A stretch of 64,000 nt of DNA from JAFARZ01 sp035651595 (GTDB lineage Bacteria > Actinomycetota > Actinomycetes > Streptosporangiales > Streptosporangiaceae): NCBI GenBank assembly GCA_035651595.1, contig DASRFJ010000354.1:1-64000 (forward strand), written 5' to 3'. Made by a program: the position numbers and the translations under genes. The notes below the pieces were generated by a model. It was given only the letters and a program-made list of their open reading frames with translations, was not told the origin of the DNA and ran no database searches. Below, piece by piece: positions 16,007-24,453 of this stretch. How positions within the stretch are numbered: the stretch's first letter is position 1; each line of letters begins with the position of its first letter.

Positions 16007-16834
16007 TTACGCCGATATTACATGACCGGGTGATTGCCTCGCGAGGGGTCGGGGCTTACGTGGTCTAGTCCAATAGAGGACGGCGATGGCCACGACGAAT
16101 ACCACCACGTCACCCCACGCGCCGTATGGCATGCCGAGCATTCGCGGCAGCGGGCCGATCCGGATCGACTCCACCCACAGGCTCCCCGCCGCGTACGCGG
16201 CGGCGGCGAGCAGGAACACACGCTCGCCGGACAGCGCGAGCCTGCGGGCCGCCCAGATCGTCCCCAGGCCGACCGCGAGGTCCCACAGCGACTGCCACAA
16301 GAACGCGGGCTGGAACGTGGGGTAGTTCTCGAACCCGGCCACCCGGTGCGTCGGCCCGATGCGCTCGGCGAGCCAGAACGTGGCGGGGCGCCCGTAGAAG
16401 TCCTGCGCCCACCAGTGCGCCAGGCCGCCGACCGCGAGGCCGAACGCCACGCCCGGGGCGGCCGCGCCGGCCACCGGACCGAGCGGCACGCCGGCCCGCT
16501 TGCAGGCGATCCAGGCGCCGAGCGCGCCCAGCACGACCGCGCCGGGTACGCCGATCGCGGCCACGCTCTCCGCGGCTATCCGCCACGCGTCCGGGTGCTT
16601 GGTGAAGTCGTGCCTGATCGCCTCCAGCAGCGCGTGCGCGCCGGCCCCGAGCAGCCCGAACGGGATCGCCCAGGCGGCCACGTCGAGGATCACACCCGGC
16701 CGGCCGCCCTGGGCGCGGTAGCGGCGGACGGTCACCAGCATCGCGATGAGGACGCCCGCGATCACGCACAGCGTGTACGCATGGAACGGGCCCCAGCTGA
16801 CTCGGCCGGGATCGGGGATCGACGCGAGCGGCAC
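16007..16834 (-). CDS. Lgt-like membrane protein with altered active site
   Basis: 275 residues from a GTG at 16834, chosen because the family-like text starts there (PLASIPDPGRVSWGPFHAYTL) and longer starts run into trpA. Several membrane helices and the position after trpA and before gltB identify the place of lgt, prolipoprotein diacylglyceryl transferase. The C-terminal WVESIR segment fits the conserved Arg region. The signature GRxGNxxNxE, which holds essential Arg, Asn and Glu, reads GGLAHWWAQDFYG here: Arg is Gly, Asn is His, Glu is Asp. The GG segment before the conserved His region is also changed. It may be a divergent paralogue with another function, with the true lgt elsewhere. 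Confidence 0.75.
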   Translation of the reverse strand: MPLASIPDPGRVSWGPFHAYTLCVIAGVLIAMLVTVRRYRAQGGRPGVILDVAAWAIPFGLLGAGAHALLEAIRHDFTKHPDAWRIAAESVAAIGVPGAVVLGALGAWIACKRAGVPLGPVAGAAAPGVAFGLAVGGLAHWWAQDFYGRPATFWLAERIGPTHRVAGFENYPTFQPAFLWQSLWDLAVGLGTIWAARRLALSGERVFLLAAAAYAAGSLWVESIRIGPLPRMLGMPYGAWGDVVVFVVAIAVLYWTRPRKPRPLARQSPGHVISA

Positions 16835-16844
16835 GAATGCGACG

Positions 16845-17618
16845 TTACCGGGTTTTGCCGTGTACCCCGGCGGATAGCTCGGCGGCAAGCGCGCTGACGC
16901 CGCTGATTCCGGCGTCGGCGAGGCTGCGGACGAACGCGGAGCCGACGATGACGCCGTCCGCGTAGGCCGCCACCTCGGCGGCCTGGTCGCGGGTGCTGAC
17001 GCCGAGTCCGACCGCCACCGGGACATCGGTGTGCGCGCGGGTGCGGGCAACGACTTGTCTGGCGTACTTGCTGACGTGAACACGGGTGCCGGTGATGCCC
17101 ATCAGGCTGGCCGCGTACACGAAGCCGCGGCAGTGCTGCGTGATCAGCTTGATGCGGTCGTCCGTGGTACTGGGCGCGACCAGGAAAACCCGGTCCAGGT
17201 CGTTTCTGTCGGACGCCTCGAGCCAGGGGCCCGCCTCCTCCGGGGACAGGTCGGGGGTGATCAGGCCCGCCCCGCCTGCCTTCGCGAGATCCCTGGCGAA
17301 GGCGTCGATACCGTACTGGACGACCGGGTTCCAGTACGTCATGACCAGGGTCGGCGTCCCGGTGGCGGCCACCGCCTCGACGGTGTCCAGCACGTCCCTG
17401 ACATGCGTGCCGTTGACGAGGGCCTGGTGCACGGCGTCGGCGATGACCGGGCCGTCCATCAGCGGGTCGGAGTACGGCAGGCCGATCTCGATGACCCCGG
17501 CGCCGGCCTCCGCCATCGCCCGCGCGGCCTTGATGGCGGTGTCCTTGTCCGGGAAGCCCGCGGGGAGGTAGCCGACGAGCAGCGGCTTTTCCTTGGCGAA
17601 CGCCGTGCTGGTTCTCAT
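16845..17618 (-). CDS. trpA: Tryptophan synthase alpha subunit
   Basis: 257 residues. The ATG at 17618 overlaps the trpB stop (ATGA) and is preferred to the ATG at 17630 inside trpB. It splits indole-3-glycerol phosphate to indole for TrpB. Visible: catalytic Glu in EIGLPYSDPLMDGPV with the catalytic Asp, VMTYWNPV, the LVAPSTTDDRI stretch and the phosphate site GLGVSTRDQ with GVIVGSAFV. Length is normal. Confidence 0.97.
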   Translation of the reverse strand: MRTSTAFAKEKPLLVGYLPAGFPDKDTAIKAARAMAEAGAGVIEIGLPYSDPLMDGPVIADAVHQALVNGTHVRDVLDTVEAVAATGTPTLVMTYWNPVVQYGIDAFARDLAKAGGAGLITPDLSPEEAGPWLEASDRNDLDRVFLVAPSTTDDRIKLITQHCRGFVYAASLMGITGTRVHVSKYARQVVARTRAHTDVPVAVGLGVSTRDQAAEVAAYADGVIVGSAFVRSLADAGISGVSALAAELSAGVHGKTR

Positions 17619-18988
17619 ATGCCGAACCACTTAGCGGCGGTGTCCATGTCCTTGTCACCGCGGCCGGACAGGCTGACGAGCATGATCGCGTCCGTGCCGA
17701 GCGCCGGGCCTATCTGGAGGGCGCCGGCCAGCGCGTGCGCGGACTCGATCGCGGGGATGATGCCTTCGGTGCGGCAGAGCGTGCCGAACGCGTCCATCGC
17801 CTGTGCGTCGGTGATCGAGCGGTAGCTGGCGCGGCCCGTCTCCATCAGCCACACGTGTTCCGGGCCGACGCCCGGGTAGTCCAGGCCGGCCGAGATCGAG
17901 TGGGTGGGCAGGGTCTGGCCTTCGGCGTCCTGGAGGAGGTAGGTGCGCATGCCGTGCAGCACGCCGGGGCCGCCGGCGGTCAGCGTGGCGGCGTGCCTGG
18001 CCGTGTCGATGCCGTCGCCGCCGGCCTCGCAGCCGATGAGCTGTACGGTCTGATCGGGGATGAACGCGTGGAACAGGCCGATCGCGTTCGAGCCGCCACC
18101 GACGCAGGCGACGACCGCGTCCGGGAGCCTGTCGCAGGTTTCGAGGATCTGCTGGCGGGCCTCGACGCCGATGATCCGCTGGAAGTCGCGGACCATCATC
18201 GGGAACGGGTGCGGACCGCCCACCGAGCCGATGCAGTAGTGCGTGTATTCAACCGTGGCGACCCAGTCGCGGAACGCCTCGTTCATGGCGTCCTTGAGCG
18301 TCCTGGTGCCCTGAGTGACGGGGTGCACCGTGGCGCCGAGGATGCGCATTCGCGCGACGTTCAGCGCCTGGCGTTCGGTGTCCTCCTCACCCATGTAGAC
18401 CGCGCACTCCATGCCGAGCAGGGCCGCGGCGGTCGCCGTTGCCACGCCGTGCTGGCCGGCCCCGGTCTCCGCGATCAGCCGTTGCTTGCCCATGCGCCTC
18501 GCCAGCAGGGCCTGGCCGAGCACGTTGTTGATCTTGTGCGAGCCGGTGTGGTTGAGGTCCTCGCGCTTGAGCAGCACGGTTGTCCCGGCGGCCTTGCTGA
18601 AGTTCTCCGCGTGGTACAGCAGCGACGGGCGGCCGGCGTAGTTGGTCAGCAGACCGGCCAGCTCGGCCTGGAAGCCCGGGTCGTGGCGGGCTTTCTCGTA
18701 CTGGGCGGTCAGCTCGTCCAGCGCCGCCATCAACGACTCCGGCGCGAACCGCCCTCCATAAGCGATCCCGTCCGCGGCGGCCCCGTCCGCGCCGCTATCC
18801 GCAGCCCCCGCGCCCGCCCCCGCCCCCGCCCCCGCGCCCGGGCCCGCGACCCGGAAATGTCCGGAAATATCAGGAACTGGGCTGATATCGGGCTCGGCGG
18901 GCTCACGCTGGCCGGCCGCGTGGTTGTCACAATCAAGCGGTTCTATGCGCGTGGTTGCCACATCCACGCGGTTCGTGGGTTCGGTCAT
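17615..18988 (-). CDS. trpB: Tryptophan synthase beta subunit with long N-terminal extension
   Basis: 457 residues. The PLP lysine lies in NHTGSHKINNVLGQ, the phosphate loop is CVGGGSNAIG, and AETGAGQHGVATAT is present. The conserved part starts near residue 78 (YGGRFAPESLMAAL). The first 77 residues are an extension not usual for TrpB: RVDVATTRIEPLDCDNHAAG coded by a 31-bp-period repeat, EPDISPVPDISGHFRV coded by a second short AT-richer repeat, and a GA run from a 6-bp repeat. The ATG at 18988 overlaps the trpC stop. A shorter start inside cannot be excluded, but no in-frame ATG with a good ribosome site is evident before the core. Confidence 0.95.
   Translation of the reverse strand: MTEPTNRVDVATTRIEPLDCDNHAAGQREPAEPDISPVPDISGHFRVAGPGAGAGAGAGAGAADSGADGAAADGIAYGGRFAPESLMAALDELTAQYEKARHDPGFQAELAGLLTNYAGRPSLLYHAENFSKAAGTTVLLKREDLNHTGSHKINNVLGQALLARRMGKQRLIAETGAGQHGVATATAAALLGMECAVYMGEEDTERQALNVARMRILGATVHPVTQGTRTLKDAMNEAFRDWVATVEYTHYCIGSVGGPHPFPMMVRDFQRIIGVEARQQILETCDRLPDAVVACVGGGSNAIGLFHAFIPDQTVQLIGCEAGGDGIDTARHAATLTAGGPGVLHGMRTYLLQDAEGQTLPTHSISAGLDYPGVGPEHVWLMETGRASYRSITDAQAMDAFGTLCRTEGIIPAIESAHALAGALQIGPALGTDAIMLVSLSGRGDKDMDTAAKWFGI
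18917..18978 (+). repeat. 31-bp-period repeat inside trpB
   Basis: CGCGTGGTTG occurs at 18917 and 18948, exactly 31 apart. The unit has TTGnCAC, then AAGCGGTTC, then TGCGC, the order seen in the gltB copies (TTGACAC, AGTGGGCTC, TGCGC). It codes part of the unusual TrpB N-terminus. Confidence 0.6.
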
Positions 18989-19794
18989 CCGCGCTCTCCG
19001 CGCAGTGCGGGGTGCGAGCCGGCGGTCACCAGGTCGGCGACGGCGAACCTGGGGTCCTTCTCGGTCACCAGGCTCTCGCCGACCAGCACCGCGTCGGCAC
19101 CGTTGGCGGCGTAGGCAAGCAGGTCACGCGGACCGCGGACGCCGGATTCGGCGATCTTCACGATCCCTTCGGGGATCCGCGGCGCCATCCGGCCGAAGAT
19201 CGTGCGGTCGACCTTCAGCGTGGCCAGGTTGCGTGCGTTCACGCCGATCACCGTGGCTCCGGCGTCCAGCGCCCGCTCCAGTTCCTCGTCCGCGTGCACC
19301 TCCACCAGCGGCAGCAGCCCGATCGACAGCGCGCGCTCGACCAGCGAGACCAGCGCGCTCTGCTCTAGCGCGGCCACGATCAGCAGCACCACGTCCGCGC
19401 CGTGCGCGCGGGCCTCCCACAGCTGGTAGGAGCTGATCACGAAGTCCTTGCGGAGCACCGCGACCTGGACGGCCTTGCGCACCGCGTCCAGGTCGGCCAG
19501 CGACCCGCCGAACCGCCGCTCCTCGGTCAGCACGCTGATTACCTTCGCACCGCCGGCCTCGTAGTCGGCGGCCAGCGCCGCCGGGTCCGTGATCGCCGCC
19601 ATCTGGCCGCGGGACGGGCTGGCCCGCTTTACCTCGGCGATGACCGTGACGCCTTCCGACTTCAGCGCGGCCATCGCGTCCCGCGGGGACGGCGCCCGAC
19701 GCGCCATCTCCTTCAGCTGGTCAAGAGAGACGCGCCGCTGCCGGTCGGCGAGATCGGCACGCACGCCGTCTAGGATCTCGTCGAGCACACTCAC
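18985..19794 (-). CDS. trpC: Indole-3-glycerol phosphate synthase
   Basis: 269 residues from the GTG at 19794 (VSVLDEILDGVRADL), the usual start of actinobacterial TrpC; an in-frame ATG at 19815 would add seven residues. It closes the ring of CdRP to indole-3-glycerol phosphate. Motifs: EVKRASPSRG with catalytic Glu and Lys, VLRKDFV, GVNARNL and ESGVRG. Its stop overlaps the trpB ATG. A GAGGGG lies about 13 bases before the GTG, a long spacing. Confidence 0.95.
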   Translation of the reverse strand: MSVLDEILDGVRADLADRQRRVSLDQLKEMARRAPSPRDAMAALKSEGVTVIAEVKRASPSRGQMAAITDPAALAADYEAGGAKVISVLTEERRFGGSLADLDAVRKAVQVAVLRKDFVISSYQLWEARAHGADVVLLIVAALEQSALVSLVERALSIGLLPLVEVHADEELERALDAGATVIGVNARNLATLKVDRTIFGRMAPRIPEGIVKIAESGVRGPRDLLAYAANGADAVLVGESLVTEKDPRFAVADLVTAGSHPALRGERG

Positions 19795-19899
19795 GCGGTT
19801 CGCTGGTCCCCTCATATCGGTAATGTTGCGCCACTGATGGTAGCCCGGCCGGCCGGCCGCCGTCGCTACTGCCCCCTAGGGTTAGGCATGCCGCCCAGC

Positions 19900-20592
19900 T
19901 CAGGTGCCCGGAGGGCTGATGACATAGCCAGCACCCCGAACGGTACGAATCAGGTTGCTTTCGCCCAATTTGGCGCGAATCTGGGCAATGTAGACATCTG
20001 CCGCACGGTCGCTGGCCGTCCGGCCGGTCGCCTCGAGCAGCTGGCGGCGGGTCCGAGGCCGCCCGGGGGTGGCGAGCAGGGCCGCCAGGACGCGGGACTC
20101 CCCCTCGGTCAGCGACACCTCGCGTTCCCCGTGGTTGAGGACGACGATCCGCCTGGCGGGGTCAAGCCGGAGCCCGTCGACCGCCATCGGGGCTGGTGCG
20201 GCGAGCGTCGCGGCCGCCTGGTGTCCTTCACGCAGCACTTCCTGGACGGCGGCGACGAGCTGCCGGGGCCCGAACGGCCGGATCAGCCAGCGACTGGCCT
20301 TCGTCGCGTTGAGGCCGCGCGGGCGCGGGCCCGGCGCCACCAGGAACACCACCGGAGTCCGCAGCGCCCGGCGGACCCGGCGCGGGTCCAGTGCGGGCAT
20401 GGTCAGGTCGAGAACGGCGACCGCGGGCGGCGCGGCCGGGTCGGCGAGCCTGGTCAGCGCGAGTTCCGGGGTGCCCGCCTGCCGGACCTCGAATCCGTCC
20501 CTGACCAGATAGCGGACGAGCATGGCGGCGACCGGGGGCTCATGCTCGGCCAGCAGCACCGCGGGGCCGGCGTCAGCGGGAGTCAGGGCCAA
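19900..20592 (-). CDS. OmpR/PhoB-type response regulator, receiver partly degenerate
   Basis: 230 residues. The receiver (about 10-120) has VLLAEHEPP, phospho-acceptor-like VLDLTMP and VVFLVAPG, but the conserved Lys-Pro reads RPF (WLIRPF). That Lys is normally needed for the phosphorylation switch. The C-terminal winged helix (about 140-230) is complete: EVSLTEGESRVLAALLATPGR, RTRRQLLEATG and TVRGAGYVI. No histidine kinase gene is near. It lies between the trp-linked membrane gene (20-base overlap) and trpC, where trpE is often found in related genomes. It could be an atypical, phosphorylation-independent regulator. Confidence 0.85.
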   Translation of the reverse strand: MALTPADAGPAVLLAEHEPPVAAMLVRYLVRDGFEVRQAGTPELALTRLADPAAPPAVAVLDLTMPALDPRRVRRALRTPVVFLVAPGPRPRGLNATKASRWLIRPFGPRQLVAAVQEVLREGHQAAATLAAPAPMAVDGLRLDPARRIVVLNHGEREVSLTEGESRVLAALLATPGRPRTRRQLLEATGRTASDRAADVYIAQIRAKLGESNLIRTVRGAGYVISPPGT

Positions 20593-21292
20593 AGCCCACC
20601 TCGTCGCTCTCGGTCACGGTGGGGTCCACGTCACGGCTCAGCGACTCCCACATCGTCGCGGAGTCCTGCTCGGCCTGCCGCGCCGTGCGCTCGGACGGCT
20701 GCTCATACCGGGCCGACATCACCGGCCACCTGGGCCCGCGCCACGTCGTGGCCAGCCCGGCCATGACGATGGCAAGGCCGCCGGCCACCGCCGCCGCCCG
20801 CCACGGCAGCCCGGTTATCACCGCGTGGCCGGGGACGGTGCCGGCGAAGTTCAGCGTGCCCGAGAACGCACCGGAGGAGGAGCCGCTCGTCGTCGAGCCG
20901 GAGAATATCCCGGCGGAGCGATTCGCGCTGGCCGCGGCCGCGAGCACCGCGCCGGACGTCACCGCCGCCGCGGCGGCGATCACGGCGGCGATTCCGATCA
21001 GCGCGAGCAGTACCCCGGTCGCTTGCCGGAGCCGCCCTCGGGTGGCGATGACCGCGGCCAGGCAGGCGAGCGCGGCGATCGCCAGCCCGCTGGCGAGCGG
21101 CACCAGCTTCTGCCCGGTGATGGCGATGTCCTGGGCCGGGAACGGATGCGGCGGCGAATAGACCGCGTGCGCCCAGACCTGCCGCAGGGCGAGCAGGATC
21201 AGGCCGCCGCCGGCGGCGCCGAGCAGCTGCGCCACCGTGAACTCGCGGCGTCCGGCGCCCGCGGGCCTAGCTTCCCGCGGCACCGGCCACAC
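20573..21292 (-). CDS. Trp-region conserved membrane protein (TIGR02234/Trp_oprn_chp-like)
   Basis: 239 residues. Four membrane helices: about 20-45, 65-85, 90-115 and 165-185, with a Ser/Gly/Thr-rich external loop between the last two and a charged cytoplasmic C-terminus. The pattern and the place between hisI and trpC match the conserved trp-operon membrane protein of actinobacteria, whose role is unknown. Its start lies inside the end of hisI (26-base overlap). Confidence 0.8.
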   Translation of the reverse strand: MWPVPREARPAGAGRREFTVAQLLGAAGGGLILLALRQVWAHAVYSPPHPFPAQDIAITGQKLVPLASGLAIAALACLAAVIATRGRLRQATGVLLALIGIAAVIAAAAAVTSGAVLAAAASANRSAGIFSGSTTSGSSSGAFSGTLNFAGTVPGHAVITGLPWRAAAVAGGLAIVMAGLATTWRGPRWPVMSARYEQPSERTARQAEQDSATMWESLSRDVDPTVTESDEVGFGPDSR

Positions 21293-21668
21293 CGGCCCGC
21301 CGCGGGGCCTCCCCGGTCACCGCGTCGAGCACGTCGGCGTCCCAGCACGTCCGGTCGCCGGTGTGGCATGCGCCGCCGACCTGATCGACCTTGACCAGTA
21401 CCGCGTCGCCGTCGCAGTCCAGTGCCACCGACTTGACCCACTGCTGGTGGCCGGACGTCTCGCCCTTGACCCAGTACTCCTGGCGGCTGCGCGACCAGTA
21501 GGTGCACCGTCCGGTGGTCAGGGTGCGATGCAGCGCCTCGTCGTTCATCCAGCCGAGCATGAGCACCTCTCCGGTGTCATACTGCTGCGCGATCGCCGCG
21601 ATCAGCCCGTTCGGGTCGCGCTTGAGCCGCGTGGCGATGGCTGGGTCGAGGCCCGCTAGCTCGGTCAT
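21267..21668 (-). CDS. hisI: Phosphoribosyl-AMP cyclohydrolase
   Basis: 133 residues, single-function form without the HisE domain. It opens the adenine ring of PR-AMP in histidine synthesis. Motifs: VLMLGWMNDEAL, YWSRSRQEYWVKGETSGHQQ, the zinc/Mg ligands in DCDGDAVLVKVDQ, and GGACHTGDRTCW. The Ala/Gly-rich tail overlaps the start of the next gene. Confidence 0.96.
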   Translation of the reverse strand: MTELAGLDPAIATRLKRDPNGLIAAIAQQYDTGEVLMLGWMNDEALHRTLTTGRCTYWSRSRQEYWVKGETSGHQQWVKSVALDCDGDAVLVKVDQVGGACHTGDRTCWDADVLDAVTGEAPRRAGVAGAAGS

Positions 21669-21773
21669 GCTCCCTCGCTTCCGTCGATGACTCCAGCAAG
21701 GGTAGCCGTCAGCCGCGGGTGGTTACCCAGGGTCCCACTACCGTTCGGTAGCGATCACGCCTAGCATCGACGG

Positions 21774-22430
21774 GTGAGCTACTCACGAGACGAGCGAGCA
21801 GCTCTGTGCACGCTGCTCGAAGAGAGCGGTCCCGACGCGCCGACGCTATGCACGGGCTGGACGACCGGCGACCTGGCGGCCCACCTGGTGCTCAGGGAGC
21901 ACCGCCCGGACGCCGCCGCCGGGGTCCTCGGCGGCCCGCTGGCCGGTCACACCGCCCGCGTTCAGCGCCGGATAAAGGCGCGGAATTCCTACCCCGCCCT
22001 GATCTCCGCGATCCGCTCCGGCCCGCCCCGGATGTCCGTGATGGCCTTCCCCGGCATGGACGAGCGAGCGAATCTCGTGGAGTACTTCGTGCACCATGAG
22101 GACATCCGGCGCGCGGTGCCGGGCTGGGAGCCGCGTGAGCTGACCGCCGGCGAGGCGGACGAGCTGTGGCGCAGGCTTCGGGTGGCCCGCATGCTCCTCC
22201 GCAAGTCCCCCGTGGGCGTCGAACTGGCGCGGGACGATAAGGACCCAGAAGGCGCGGACGGGCACATCTTCCGGATCATCGCCAAGAAGGCCACGCCGAT
22301 GGTCACGGTCATCGGCTCGCCGGCCGAGCTGACCCTGTGGGTGGTGGGGCGGCGGAGCGCGGCGAACGTCCGGTTCGACGGCACGCAGGCCGCGGTCGGC
22401 AGCCTGACGGCTGCCCGGTGGCACCGGTAA
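21774..22430 (+). CDS. TIGR03085-type metal-binding protein (DinB/mycothiol-dependent fold)
   Basis: 218 residues from a GTG at 21774. N-terminal helical part with LCTGWTTGDLAAHLVLREHRPDAA and a FVHHEDIRR motif; these histidines are the usual metal ligands of the DinB-like, maleylpyruvate isomerase-related family. The TIGR03085 family is common in actinobacteria and has no proven reaction. It is divergent from hisI with 105 bases between. Confidence 0.85.
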   Translation: MSYSRDERAALCTLLEESGPDAPTLCTGWTTGDLAAHLVLREHRPDAAAGVLGGPLAGHTARVQRRIKARNSYPALISAIRSGPPRMSVMAFPGMDERANLVEYFVHHEDIRRAVPGWEPRELTAGEADELWRRLRVARMLLRKSPVGVELARDDKDPEGADGHIFRIIAKKATPMVTVIGSPAELTLWVVGRRSAANVRFDGTQAAVGSLTAARWHR

Positions 22431-22449
22431 TGAGGAGGTTCGAGCGGGG

Positions 22450-22806
22450 TTACGAACCCATCTCTCGCTTGAGCCTGGCCAGCTCGTCGTCCACGTCCGC
22501 GCTGCTCGGCCGAGGCGCGGCGGGCCGGGGAGTGGCCGGCCGTGGCGGCGCCGGAGCGGTGTACTGGTCCAGGTCAACACCCGGCAGGGCGCTCGAGCTT
22601 GCGCGACGGTCCCGGATCTCGCTGTCCTTGGACTTGCCGGATACCTGCTTGCCCGACCGGCTCACCTTGATCGCCACGTAGATCCCGCCGACGACGAGCG
22701 CGGCGATCGCCACGGTAATCAGGGCGCTGATGATGACGTGGACTATGCTGCCGACCACGAAGAACGCGACCAGGACGCCAACCGCGATGGCGAGAACCTT
22801 CCACAT
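22450..22806 (-). CDS. Small membrane protein with Pro/Ala-rich tail
   Basis: 118 residues. One or two N-terminal membrane helices (about 3-50), a basic stretch (KVSRSGKQVSGKSKDSEIRDRR), a Pro/Ala/Arg linker and a short C-terminal helix (DVDDELARLKREMGS). No known domain recognised. It is divergent from ppgK and its 3' end is 19 bases from the end of the TIGR03085 gene. Confidence 0.75.
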   Translation of the reverse strand: MWKVLAIAVGVLVAFFVVGSIVHVIISALITVAIAALVVGGIYVAIKVSRSGKQVSGKSKDSEIRDRRASSSALPGVDLDQYTAPAPPRPATPRPAAPRPSSADVDDELARLKREMGS

Positions 22807-22911
22807 GCGTCCGTCGGCCCCCTCTCTGAGATCCGGGCTAGCTTCGCTCTCACTTACGACATTACCCGACCCATGACCCCGGGCCGAGACCTAGGCGACT
22901 ACGCTAACGCC

Positions 22912-23661
22912 ATGCAAGCTCTCGGGATCGACATCGGCGGTACGGGCATCAAGGGCGCGCCCGTTGACGTGGCCGCCGGGAAGCTGCTGGCGGACCGGCA
23001 GAAGATCCCGACCCCGCGCCCCGCCAAGCCGGACGCGGTCGCCGATGTCGTGCATCAGCTCGCCACCGCGTTCAGCTGGTCCGGCCCGGTGGGCATCACG
23101 TTCCCCGGCGTGGTCACCGACGGCGAGATCCGCACCGCCGCGAACCTGGACCCCGACTGGATCGGCGTGGACGCGCGGGACCTGCTGGGCAAGGCCGCGG
23201 CCAACCCGGTCAAGGTGCTGAACGACGCGGACGCGGCCGGGGTCGCCGAGATGACCTTCGGCGCCGGGCTGGGCGTGCGCGGGACCGTGCTGATGCTGAC
23301 GTTCGGCACCGGCATCGGCAGCGCGCTGTTCATCGACGGCATCCTCGTGCCGAACACAGAGTTCGGGCATATCGAGATCCGCGGCAAGGACGCGGAGAAG
23401 CGGGCCTCCGAGCACGCCCGAGAGCTGCACGACCTGAGCTGGGGCAAGTGGGCCGGCCGGGTCGAGGACTACATGCGGCACATGGAGGCTCTGCTGTCGC
23501 CCGACCTGTTCATCATCGGCGGCGGCATCAGCAAGCAGTCCGACAAGTTCGTCCCGCTGCTGAAGGGCATCCGCGCCAAGATCGTGCCGGCCGCGATGCT
23601 CAACGACGCCGGCATCGTCGGCGCCGCGATGGCCACCGCCTCGGCGTATGCCGCTGAGTAG
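22912..23661 (+). CDS. ppgK: Polyphosphate glucokinase
   Basis: 249 residues from the ATG at 22912; longer in-frame starts lack the family text. ROK-type kinase that phosphorylates glucose with polyphosphate or ATP. Visible: LGIDIGGTGIKGAPVDV phosphate site, TFPGVV, catalytic LNDADAAG, LTFGTGIGSALFIDG and IIGGGISKQ. Length is normal. It is convergent with hisF with 27 bases between. Confidence 0.95.
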   Translation: MQALGIDIGGTGIKGAPVDVAAGKLLADRQKIPTPRPAKPDAVADVVHQLATAFSWSGPVGITFPGVVTDGEIRTAANLDPDWIGVDARDLLGKAAANPVKVLNDADAAGVAEMTFGAGLGVRGTVLMLTFGTGIGSALFIDGILVPNTEFGHIEIRGKDAEKRASEHARELHDLSWGKWAGRVEDYMRHMEALLSPDLFIIGGGISKQSDKFVPLLKGIRAKIVPAAMLNDAGIVGAAMATASAYAAE

Positions 23662-23688
23662 CGACGCCGGCGCCCAGGGGGAGACGAC

Positions 23689-24453
23689 TCAGCGCACGGA
23701 GAGGCCGGCGGCTTGCAGCGCGCCTTTGACCTGGCCGATGCGCAGCGTACCGAAATGGAACACGCTCGCGGCGAGCACCGCGTCCGCGCCTGCCTCGATG
23801 GCGGGCGCGAAGTGCGCGAGCGACCCGGCGCCGCCGCTGGCGATCACCGGAACCTCGACCACCCCGCGGATCAGCCGGATCAGCTCCAGGTCGAATCCGC
23901 CCGTGGTGCCGTCGGCGTCCATCGAGTTCAGCAGGATTTCCCCGGCGCCGAGCGAGACGGCGCGCCGCGTCCACTCCACCGCGTCGATCCCGGTGCCGGT
24001 CCGGCCCCCGTGGGTGGTCACCTCGAACCCAGAGTCAGTGCCCGAGTCACTACGTCGCGCGTCCACCGACAGCACCACGCACTGCGACCCGAACCGCTCG
24101 GCCGCTTCGCTCAGCAGCGCGGGCCTGGCCACCGCCGCCGTGTTCAGCGACACCTTGTCCGCCCCGGCGCGCAGCAGGCTGTCCACATCCGCGGCCGAAC
24201 GCACCCCCCCGCCGACGGTCAGCGGAATGAATACCTGATCCGCGGTGCGGCGGACCACGTCGTACATGGTCTCCCGCGCGCCGCTGGACGCGGTGATGTC
24301 GAGGAACGTCAGCTCGTCGGCGCCTTCGGCGTCGTAGAACGCGGCCAGCTCGACCGGGTCGCCGGCGTCCCGCAGCGACTGGAAGTTGACGCCCTTCACG
24401 ACCCGGCCGCCGTCCACGTCCAGGCACGGAATAACCCGGACCGCGACGCTCAC
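23689..24453 (-). CDS. hisF: Imidazole glycerol phosphate synthase cyclase subunit
   Basis: 254 residues from the GTG at 24453, which overlaps the priA stop (GTGA). Works with HisH to form IGP and AICAR. TIM-barrel motifs: VIPCLDVDGGRVVKGVNF with one catalytic Asp, FLDITASS, LTVGGGVRS, LSVDARR, LNSMDADGT with the second Asp, and VIASGGAGSLAH. A short SDSGTDSG stretch before FEVTTHGGR looks like a small local insertion. Confidence 0.96.
   Translation of the reverse strand: MSVAVRVIPCLDVDGGRVVKGVNFQSLRDAGDPVELAAFYDAEGADELTFLDITASSGARETMYDVVRRTADQVFIPLTVGGGVRSAADVDSLLRAGADKVSLNTAAVARPALLSEAAERFGSQCVVLSVDARRSDSGTDSGFEVTTHGGRTGTGIDAVEWTRRAVSLGAGEILLNSMDADGTTGGFDLELIRLIRGVVEVPVIASGGAGSLAHFAPAIEAGADAVLAASVFHFGTLRIGQVKGALQAAGLSVR

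Noticed and set aside
15952..16060. GlnR-type box before gltB
   Set aside because: GTAAC-like pieces occur (near 16005-16020), but spacing and the second half-site do not fit the usual pattern.
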